DNA from: Streptomyces sp. TP-A0356
Lineage (GTDB): Bacteria; Actinomycetota; Actinomycetes; Streptomycetales; Streptomycetaceae
Direction: 5' to 3'
NCBI RefSeq assembly: GCF_001417775.1
Contig: NZ_BBZJ01000018.1
Span: 186,001-250,000 of the forward strand
DNA length: 64,000 nucleotides
Shown in pieces: positions 58,901-64,000 of the stretch (position 1 is the first letter of the stretch; each line of letters starts with the position of its first letter). The notes under the pieces were generated by a model. The model saw nothing but the letters and a program-made list of their open reading frames with translations, did no database searches and was not told the DNA's origin. A program made the translations under genes and the position numbers.

Positions 58901-58924
58901 AAGCAGAGTTGAGGAAGTTCTGAG
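58901..58924 (+). repeat. Left end repeat of integrated element (attL-like)
   Basis: AAGCA-GA-GTTGAGGAAGT-TCTGAG, matching 63872-63895 at 20 of 24 positions with an exact 11-base core GTTGAGGAAGT (58908-58918). It lies 62 bases beyond the integrase stop, the usual distance for an attachment site. Confidence 0.55.
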
Positions 58925-58941
58925 GGTCAACGCACGAAAGA

Positions 58942-58977
58942 GGCCCCTGACCTGCACAGAAAGGCAGATCAGGGGCC
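58942..58977 (-). terminator. Hairpin after the integrase gene
   Basis: GGCCCCTGA (58942-58950) pairs with TCAGGGGCC (58969-58977); CTG/CAG extends it inside one mismatch. It lies 10 bases beyond the integrase stop. Confidence 0.7.
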
Positions 58978-58986
58978 GTCAGGGTC

Positions 58987-60249
58987 TCACTGGGCCGTCT
59001 GTGGGCCGTGATGTTCCTGCGAGGCATGCTGAAACACGGTGTCGATGGCACGCCGGGTTCGCTCTCGGCTGTCGGGCATCAGGTGGGCGTACACCCGCAG
59101 CGTCAGCGCCAGGTCGGCATGCCCCATGTACTCGCTGACGGCCTTGATGTTCTCGCCCGCGTCCAACAGCGCGGAGGCGTAGAAGTGGCGGAGGGCGTGC
59201 ATGCCGTGCTCGCGCGCCGACTCGTACTTGCCGTCACCGTCCGCTTCCGGGATGAGGCCCGCGGCAGCGAGAGCGGGCTTCCACTCCTCGCCGTTGAAGT
59301 TGCTCCGCCACACGATGCCCCCTTGCTCAGCCGTGAAGATCAGCCGGGCGGACACCTTCGGCCCTTCCGGCACGTCCCACGGCAACGTGATCTCCACGGG
59401 CTTGCAGGCGTCCATGTGCGTCCGGAGGGCTTGCGCCACAGAGTCGGGCAACGGCACGTCCCGCTTCTTGCCGCCCTTGGGCAGAGCGAAGACCGGGTGC
59501 CCTTCCACGTGCTTGATCTGTCGGACGACATGGAGCGTGCGCCCGTCAGCGTCGATGGCGTCCTCAGCCAGTCCGAACACCTCGCCCTGACGCAGACCGC
59601 ATCCGGCGCCGACATCGACCATCGCTTGGTACCGCTCCAGAAGGGCCGATCGAACGGCGAACACCTGGGCGGGCACCCACGGAACTACGGGATGCGCTTC
59701 AGGCCTGGGTCGCCGGACGCTCCGTGCGCTGCACGGATTGCGCGACAACAACGAGTCATCGACAGCGGCAGACAGGACCGACTGAACGTCCGCGAAGATG
59801 TTTCGGGCGTAGGAAGGGCCCACGCCGGGCTTCGCTTCCAGGGCGGCGAGGAATTCCCTGATGTGCTCAGGCCGGAAGGTCCCGACCGGTCGGGAGCCGA
59901 GCACCGGGTAGGCGTGCAGCCGCAGGCGCCGGCCGAGCTCCTTCCTGGCGGTTGCGCTGGGCGTCTTGCTGTCCAACCACTTCTCGGCATACTGCCGGAA
60001 CGTGATCTGCATGGACTTGGGGTCGGTGTACTGACCGCGCGTCATATCCGTCTCAATGGCGCTGAGCCACTTCTCGGCGAGACGTTTCTTGCCATCTGGG
60101 AAGCTCTTGGACTTCTCGGTTCCGTCGGGGCCTACATACCGGGCGCGGTAGCGCATGCCCTTGCCGTGGCGGTCGGTCTTGACCTTGACGGGCTTGCCGT
60201 CCGATCCGGTCTCGGACCTGTACCAGCGGTCTTGGATGTGGCCGGCCAT
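58987..60249 (-). CDS. Tyrosine site-specific integrase
   Basis: 420 residues from an ATG. The N-terminal arm-binding and core-binding regions (MRYRARYVGPDGTEKSKSFP, ITFRQYAEKWLDSKTPSATA) are those of phage/AICE integrases. The catalytic domain has Arg in GAGCGLRQGEVFGLAEDAID, His-x-x-Arg in MHALRHFYASALLDAG, the second His in YMGHADLALTLRVYAH, and the tyrosine nucleophile just after it (VYAHLM). All five catalytic positions are present, so it should still recombine. The gene overlaps the upstream xis by one base (TGATG). Confidence 0.95.
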   Translation of the reverse strand: MAGHIQDRWYRSETGSDGKPVKVKTDRHGKGMRYRARYVGPDGTEKSKSFPDGKKRLAEKWLSAIETDMTRGQYTDPKSMQITFRQYAEKWLDSKTPSATARKELGRRLRLHAYPVLGSRPVGTFRPEHIREFLAALEAKPGVGPSYARNIFADVQSVLSAAVDDSLLSRNPCSARSVRRPRPEAHPVVPWVPAQVFAVRSALLERYQAMVDVGAGCGLRQGEVFGLAEDAIDADGRTLHVVRQIKHVEGHPVFALPKGGKKRDVPLPDSVAQALRTHMDACKPVEITLPWDVPEGPKVSARLIFTAEQGGIVWRSNFNGEEWKPALAAAGLIPEADGDGKYESAREHGMHALRHFYASALLDAGENIKAVSEYMGHADLALTLRVYAHLMPDSRERTRRAIDTVFQHASQEHHGPQTAQ

Positions 60250-60446
60250 CAGGCAGCCTCTCCAAGCCGAGCGTTCACCCAGGCCCGCACATCACCGGGG
60301 TCAAAGCGCAGGTGCCGGCCGACCCGGAAGCCGCGGGGACCGGTGCGCTTCCGGCGCCACTGGTAGACCGTCTCCACGCTGGGAAGCTCGAACATCTCGA
60401 CCAGGTCCTCAGGGGTCAGAAACCGGTTTGGCAGCTCTGAGGCCAT
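60249..60446 (-). CDS. Excisionase-type helix-turn-helix protein (xis)
   Basis: 65 residues: RFLTPEDLVEMFELPSVETV, then YQWRRKRTGPRGFRVGRHLR and FDPGDVRAWVNARLG. This is the small winged helix of MerR/Xis-type DNA-binding proteins (helix_turn_helix_17 family), the directionality factor that promotes excision by the integrase. It overlaps int by one base and follows rep by two bases, so rep, xis and int were one operon. Confidence 0.88.
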   Translation of the reverse strand: MASELPNRFLTPEDLVEMFELPSVETVYQWRRKRTGPRGFRVGRHLRFDPGDVRAWVNARLGEAA

Positions 60447-60448
60447 GG

Positions 60449-61345
60449 TCAGCAGTCCCTTTCGTCAGCGAGCAGGGCTGGTAGTTCTTCGCGGGCGGTC
60501 TCGCGGTTGAGTTGGATGTCCCGGCGGATGTTGGCGGCGAGCCAGGATTCGCCGGGGGTGTGGCCGTGCCCGGCGTAGACCCAGTGCGCGAGGGTGAGGG
60601 TGGTTGCCTCTTCTTCGTCGGGGTCGGGCAGGGCAAGGGCGGCGCGTTGCTGGGCTGCGCGGTAGTCGGCGCGGACCTGGCGGAGGGCGCCGAGGGTGGT
60701 GGAGTAGCGGCGAGACTTGGTGGAGAAGTGGCCCCGGAAGCCGAGCATGTGAGCCCAGTCGCGTAACTTCCGGTCGGGATAGAGCGCGTGCAGGTCGAGG
60801 CAGGCCGCGATGAGCCGGGCAGGATGCTCCGGGACGTCGAGCAGTGCCAGGGCCTCTTTGTTGCCGATGCGGCGGTCTACGGTGCCGGTGGTCTCGGCGG
60901 CCTTGGCGACGTAGGAGGCGACGGACTGTTCGGTGATCTCCTCGCCGTGGCCGAAGGAGCTGATGGCCTGGACGTCAAGCTGGGTGCCCCAGCGCAGCGT
61001 GCGGGCCGGTTGGTCCCCAGCCGGGGGTACGTCGACTGCGACGCGGGCAGCGGCGGCGCGGATGGCGTCGGTGAGCAGGTCGAGGGTGGCCCAGGCTGGG
61101 GGCGAGGTGTCGGGTCCTTCGGGGCCGTCGAAGCGGATCACGGCGTGGAAGTGGACGGCTCCCCGCTTCTGGTACTCGGCGACCTTTCCGAAGGAGACGC
61201 GGGACTGTTCACGAGCAGCCTTCTGGGTGAGACCGACCCGCTTCGCGATCTCGCGGCGCAGGTAGATCGTGAAGTAGCGCCACAGGTCGGAGGCGTGGTT
61301 GTTCCACAGCACGGCGCCCGCGTAGTCGTAGGTGTCCGGGTCAAG
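60449..61345 (-). pseudogene. Replication initiator (RepSA-like), 5'-truncated
   Basis: The C-terminal about 300 residues are intact: DPDTYDYAGAVLWNNHASDL, WRYFTIYLRREIAKRVGL, FGKVAEYQKRGAVHFHAVIR with the His-hydrophobe-His metal pair of rolling-circle initiators, and LIAACLDLHALYPDRKLRDW. A GTG/CTG near 61310 opens the frame but the usual N-terminal zinc-finger region of about 150 residues is absent; GC-rich low-complexity sequence replaces it. Strand-nicking tyrosine position cannot be confirmed. The product is probably inactive, although the frame from 61312 could still be translated. Confidence 0.75.
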
Positions 61346-61852
61346 CCCCGGCTGCGCTCCGCTCCGCCGGGCGCGCTTCCCGGCTCCGCTGCGGGCGCCG
61401 CTCCTGCCTCCGGCCCGCTCCGCCCGCGCTGCGCCGACGCGCGCCCACGTGCAGGCGGCCGGGTCATGAGTCGATCATCGTAGAAGGCAGCCACGGCGAG
61501 AACGAGCCTCCGGCGGGGGCGCTCAGGCTCCGAGATGGCGGGGGCGCCGTTCGCGAGTGCCGGCGAGCAGTGGCGTGCGCGGGGAGCTCCCATCCCGCCT
61601 GCCATCGACCCAGGCAAAGCCGAGCAGACGCGGCCCATGGCGTCCAGGTCGTTCGTACAGTGGCGCGCTCCACCTGGACGCCATGAACCACGCCCGCTCC
61701 ACGGTGTGTGGGCCGACGGCAGACGGGATGGGAGCTGGGGAGAGTGGTGGGCTGGGGCGGGTGCTGAGGGGGGACGACGTCTTGAGTGCCGGTGGCTTGG
61801 GTGAGTCGAGCGCGTGGTTGACTGCTGAGGTCGCCGACGACTGGAGAGTGAT
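61346..61852. other. Region upstream of rep, including a long inverted repeat
   Basis: About 507 bases. 61346-61450 is Arg-codon-like low-complexity GC-rich DNA where the start of rep should be. 61581-61740 is a 160-base inverted repeat (separate entry). The rest, to 61852, should carry the SnoaL-like gene's promoter. Several overlapping open frames exist on both strands but are mirror readings of the inverted repeat. Confidence 0.5.
61581..61740. repeat. Long imperfect inverted repeat (69-base arms)
   Basis: Left arm 61581-61649, right arm 61672-61740, aligned without gaps. 51 of 69 positions agree, and the innermost 13 (ATGGCGTCCAGGT / ACCTGGACGCCAT) are perfect. The loop is 22 bases. Most remaining differences are transitions that would give G-U pairs in a minus-strand transcript. 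Confidence 0.8.
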
Positions 61853-62236
61853 ATGACGCACGACGCAAGGGCCGTTGCTCAGCGCATGTACGCGGCGTTC
61901 AACGCTCGTGACCTCGCTGCGGCAGAGACGATCTTCTCCGCCGACTTCGTGAGCCATCCGCTGGGCACCGTCGGCGTCGACAGCGTCGTCAAGGCGTGGA
62001 GCGGGCTTCACGCCACGTTCCCCGACATCCAGGTCATCGTCGAGGACATGGTCGTGGATGCGGACAAGGTGGCGGTTCGCACGTCCTTGCACGGTGTCTT
62101 GGGCGGCGCAGGCGTCGATGACCAGCCCCTGCCCTCGATGATGGAGATCTTTCGGGTGCTCGACGGTCGCATCGCCGAACTGTGGGGCATATCCACGCTC
62201 AACCGCCCGGCGGGTAGCAGCGTGACCCCAGGTTGA
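61853..62236 (+). CDS. SnoaL-like (NTF2-fold) protein
   Basis: 127 residues. ARAVAQRMYAAFNARDLAAA, ETIFSADFVSHPLGTVGVDS, LHATFPDIQVIVEDMVVDAD and KVAVRTSLHGVLGGAG, then MMEIFRVLDGRIAELWGIST are the typical SnoaL/ester-cyclase small alpha-beta barrel pattern (His in FVSHP, Asp in FPDI). Such proteins cyclise polyketides, hydrolyse epoxides or simply bind small ligands. The frame begins with an ATG overlapped by GAGTGAT. It is one of three cargo genes that are lower in third-position GC than the core genes. Confidence 0.8.
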   Translation: MTHDARAVAQRMYAAFNARDLAAAETIFSADFVSHPLGTVGVDSVVKAWSGLHATFPDIQVIVEDMVVDADKVAVRTSLHGVLGGAGVDDQPLPSMMEIFRVLDGRIAELWGISTLNRPAGSSVTPG

Positions 62237-62381
62237 TCACTTGCGAGATGATCTCGGTGTGCGTAGTGGCGATGGGCTGTGTGGGCGTTCGGCCGTGACC
62301 TCTCGTCCTTGTGTCTCCAGGCCACCGATGGAAGGGTCCTGGTCCAGGCACAACGGTTCATCCCAGGGAGAGGGAGTCACT

Positions 62382-62681
62382 ATGACTTACGGCTACATCG
62401 CCTCGATGAAAACCCAAACCGGTTCCCGCGACGAAGTCGTCTCCATTTTGTTGAGTGGTGTGGACGGCCTCCGCGAGGCGGGATGCCACCTCTACGTTGT
62501 CAGCGTGTCCGACGACGATGACGTGACGATCTGGGTGACCGAGGTCTGGGAGAGCAAGGAACACCACGATGCTTCGCTGGAGCTGCCGGAGACAAAAGCT
62601 GCCATCGGCAAGGCGATGCCGATGCTGACGGGAGAGTTCACCAGGCAGGAGGTGTCCGCCGTGGGCGGGCTGGGACTGTAG
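62382..62681 (+). CDS. Antibiotic-biosynthesis-monooxygenase (ABM)-type protein
   Basis: 99 residues from the ATG at 62382, which follows GGGAGAGGGAG. The ferredoxin-like dimeric fold is seen in YGYIASMKTQTGSRDEVVSI, CHLYVVSVSDDDDVTIWVTE and VWESKEHHDASLELPETKAA. ESKEHHDASL is typical of ABM domains. Enzymes in this family oxygenate aromatic polyketides without cofactors, but many are of unknown role. With the SnoaL-like gene 145 bases upstream it resembles fragments of a polyketide-tailoring or detoxification set, though no synthase is present. Codon use is lower in GC than its surroundings, suggesting transfer. Confidence 0.8.
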   Translation: MTYGYIASMKTQTGSRDEVVSILLSGVDGLREAGCHLYVVSVSDDDDVTIWVTEVWESKEHHDASLELPETKAAIGKAMPMLTGEFTRQEVSAVGGLGL

Positions 62682-63017
62682 ACGTTGTCAAGACTGCATT
62701 AGTCTCTGACACCAGCGCTGACACCAACAAGCACGAACAGCAGCGTTCGGTGCCGGATGTCAGTGGACGATCGACCGAGGCGCAGGGACCGTTGGTCGAC
62801 GTTGACAAGCCCCTGTGATCAACCTGATAAGGATGAGGCCACAGGTTCAAACTCTGTGAGCTCTAACGAGGTTTCCCCTGAAGGCTGTTTGAGTGACTGG
62901 AGCGTCACCTTCCGTACGCGGACACGCAACGTGTGGTGCGATGCCCACGTGAAATCCGGGGGCCGGGCTCGGAAAGCGACCCCCGCCCTGGATCCGTGGA
63001 CGACTGAAGGGAAGCCC
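62682..63017. other. Gap with a tRNA-Ile 3'-half fossil
   Basis: 336 bases. The first 140 are lower-GC and unassigned; the fossil tRNA lies at 62823-62866. 62870-63005 probably contains the DUF4360 gene's promoter. A long open frame beginning at 62757 continues into the DUF4360 gene but its upstream part is not conserved and carries the tRNA fossil, so it is not coding. Confidence 0.5.
62823..62866 (+). other. Fossil 3' half of a tRNA-Ile(GAT)-like gene
   Basis: CCTGATAAGGATGAGG (anticodon loop with GAT and 3' stem, then variable loop) is followed by CCACAGGTTCAAACTCTGTG. This matches the tRNA-Ile(GAT) 3' half that I recall for actinobacteria at nearly all positions through the T arm, after which the acceptor strand (AGCTCTAAC) has diverged. 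No 5' half is present, so it is not a gene. Such 3' halves are what an attachment site in tRNA-Ile leaves behind. Confidence 0.55.
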
Positions 63018-63647
63018 ATGGTGCTCCGCGCGCTGGCCGCGACTGGTGTCGCCACATCATTGTTCGGCTCGGCGGCCTTCGGCGGCCACCCGACCCCGCC
63101 GCCGGCCCCGATCACCATCGGCAGCGTGACAGCCAACGGTACCGGCTGCCCGCCGGGGACGGCCGCCGTGGCCATCGGCCCTGACCAAACCACCTTCACC
63201 GTCACCTACAGCAACTACATCGCCCAGGCGGGGCCCAGCTCGCCGCCGAGCGCCCGCCAGAAGAACTGTCAGCTCAACCTGCTCCTGCACCTCCCCGGTC
63301 GCCGCTCCACCTACGCGATCGTATCCGTCACCTACATGGGCTTCGCGTCACTGGCGCCGGGCGCCTCAGGGACCGAGCGTGCCAGCTACCACTTCCAGGG
63401 AGATGCCCACACCACCAACTTCACCCATCACTTCCCAGGCGGGTTCAACAACGACTGGCAGACGACCGACACCGTGCACGCCCGGAACCACGCCTACTGC
63501 GGAAAGGACCGCACCCTCACCATCAACACGGAACTGCAGGTCGATCCCGGCACCTCGAGCCCGAGCGCCACCAGCTTCATGGAGATGGACTCGACGGACG
63601 GCAGCATCCAAACCGTGTACCACCTCGCCTGGAAGAAGTGCCAATGA
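63018..63647 (+). CDS. DUF4360 family secreted protein
   Basis: 209 residues from the ATG at 63018 with AAGGGA upstream. A short hydrophobic signal stretch (LRALAATGVATSLFGSAAFG, residues 3-22) precedes the mature part. Conserved blocks are ITIGSVTANGTGCPPGTAAV, FTVTYSNYIAQAGPSSPP, KNCQLNLLLHLPGRRSTYAI, WQTTDTVHARNHAYCGKDRT and SATSFMEMDSTDGSIQTVYH, with four cysteines likely paired. DUF4360 proteins are small secreted proteins of actinomycetes and fungi with no assigned role. It is the outermost cargo gene before the right end repeat of the element. The upstream in-frame extension to 62757 is rejected. Confidence 0.82.
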   Translation: MVLRALAATGVATSLFGSAAFGGHPTPPPAPITIGSVTANGTGCPPGTAAVAIGPDQTTFTVTYSNYIAQAGPSSPPSARQKNCQLNLLLHLPGRRSTYAIVSVTYMGFASLAPGASGTERASYHFQGDAHTTNFTHHFPGGFNNDWQTTDTVHARNHAYCGKDRTLTINTELQVDPGTSSPSATSFMEMDSTDGSIQTVYHLAWKKCQ

Positions 63648-63871
63648 TCTCCTGGCGCTGCGATCTGCGGGTGCGTCCAAGCCAACGGCTCCCGTAATCG
63701 GTGGTAGTGCTCATCAGCATGCGGACAAACCCGCCGCGCACGCGGCACCCCGCTCGGGCCGTCTCTGGGCCGTCCGAGGGTGGACGACGACGACAGATGA
63801 CGACAGCCGACAACCGCACCGCCCCTGCTCAGAGGCGACGCATAGCGCACGTGCGCAGGTACCTATCAGCG

Positions 63872-63895
63872 AAGCATTGTTGAGGAAGTCCAGAG
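63872..63895 (+). repeat. Right end repeat of integrated element (attR-like)
   Basis: AAGCA-TT-GTTGAGGAAGT-CCAGAG, paired with 58901-58924; exact core GTTGAGGAAGT at 63879-63889. It lies 22 bases before the aminotransferase start, in what would be that gene's upstream region. Confidence 0.55.
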
Positions 63896-63916
63896 CTTGG
63901 GCGCAGGATGGCGGCC

Positions 63917-64000
63917 ATGACCTCCAGCGCGCGTCCCCTCCTCAACCGGCGGCTCGCCGAGTTCGGCACGACGATCTTCGCCGAGATGTCGGCCCTCGCC
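63917..64000 (+). CDS. PLP aminotransferase, N-terminal start only
   Basis: The first 28 codons of a gene that continues past the window: TSSARPLLNRRLAEFGTTIF then AEMSALA. This is the start of class I/II aminotransferases of the methionine/kynurenine/N-succinyl-diaminopimelate type (next expected motif GxINLGQGFPD lies outside). An in-frame ATG nine bases earlier (63908) is an alternative. Its upstream region is interrupted by the right end of the integrated element. Confidence 0.7.
   Translation, partial: MTSSARPLLNRRLAEFGTTIFAEMSALA

Larger units (their letters stand above)
58901..63895. mobile_element. Decayed AICE-like integrated element
   Basis: About 5 kb bounded by a 24 bp imperfect direct repeat. 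It carries the int-xis-rep order on one strand as in pSAM2-type actinomycete integrative elements. The rep gene is 5'-truncated and no FtsK-like transfer gene, pra or spd genes are present, so it cannot transfer or replicate by itself. The remaining part holds three short plus-strand cargo genes, a long inverted repeat and a tRNA-Ile fossil. It splits a pair of genes, the Cys-rich small protein and the aminotransferase, that are otherwise expected to be divergent neighbours. Confidence 0.65.

Noticed and set aside
61523..62092. 189-codon minus-strand frame overlapping the SnoaL-like gene
   Set aside because: It reads the inverted repeat backwards and overlaps a well-supported plus-strand gene.
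62757..63017. Upstream extension of the DUF4360 gene
   Set aside because: It contains the tRNA-Ile fossil, lacks a ribosome site, and the signal peptide begins at the ATG at 63018.

Overview
This window is chromosomal DNA from a Streptomyces or very close actinomycete. GC content is high, with strong G/C at codon third positions and frequent GTG/TTG starts. The gene set is that of the conserved Streptomyces core: ask-asd, recR-ybaB, purA, pyrE, class II fructose-bisphosphate aldolase, SURF1, an ECF sigma factor with a coupled membrane partner, DUF5063, DUF3151 and DUF2617. Most genes are intact housekeeping or regulatory genes. The core is interrupted by two decayed integrated elements, several single-gene wrecks and an unusual number of short tandem repeats.

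Layout. 1-1.4 kb: a metallophosphoesterase tail and a Pr6Pr membrane protein. 1.4-5.26 kb: tRNA-Pro(CGG) separated from its own terminator by a 3.7 kb degenerate island. The island holds frameshifted relaxase-like, D-amino-acid-oxidase and ABC-exporter remnants and two intact genes, a methyltransferase and a phosphotransferase-fold protein. 5.3-10 kb: a nonsense-interrupted small membrane protein, a universal stress protein, a GAF-PAS-GAF-PP2C phosphatase and an aquaglyceroporin. 10-16 kb: an RCK-type NAD-binding membrane protein, an S9 peptidase and SURF1. 16-23.3 kb: sigma factor plus partner, asd, ask, DUF5063, recR and ybaB, all on the minus strand. 23.6-28.3 kb: a SLATT protein, a membrane-anchored PstS-like protein and a Ser/Thr kinase. 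28.3-32.3 kb: wrecked MarR and PfpI genes, a class III aminotransferase, a GntR regulator and a conserved protein of unknown function. 32.3-39.2 kb: a Tat-exported 5'-nucleotidase, a 166 bp palindromic element that supplies the purA stop codon, purA, a DAGK-like protein, an eutC pseudogene and an APC permease. 39.3-46 kb: a GbsR/MarR regulator divergent from an ABC exporter pair, a P450 and a two-component system with a truncated second response regulator. 46-50 kb: a tryptophan-to-anthranilate kynurenine module (possible formamidase, kynU, kynA) with a collapsed TetR gene. 50-58.8 kb: MFS transporter, fba, pyrE, aldose epimerase-like, CoxG-like, spermidine-synthase-like, DUF2617 and a small Cys/His/Gly-rich membrane protein. 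58.9-63.9 kb: a second integrated element bounded by a 24 bp imperfect direct repeat. It carries int, xis, a 5'-truncated rep, a long inverted repeat, SnoaL-like, antibiotic-biosynthesis-monooxygenase-like and DUF4360 genes, and a tRNA-Ile 3'-half fossil. The window ends in the first codons of a PLP aminotransferase.

Points of most interest: (i) both islands and their attachment-site evidence; (ii) tandem repeats that begin in the last codons and stop codon of genes and spread into the intergenic region; (iii) a 32 bp triplication inside the recognition-helix codons of a MarR gene; (iv) two long palindromes whose arm differences are mainly of the kind tolerated by G-U pairing on one strand; (v) an internal GTG start in ask expected to give a separate regulatory subunit. 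I see no CRISPR array, no rRNA and no secondary-metabolite cluster. All homology statements come from recognising motifs and family sequences by eye, not from database searches.
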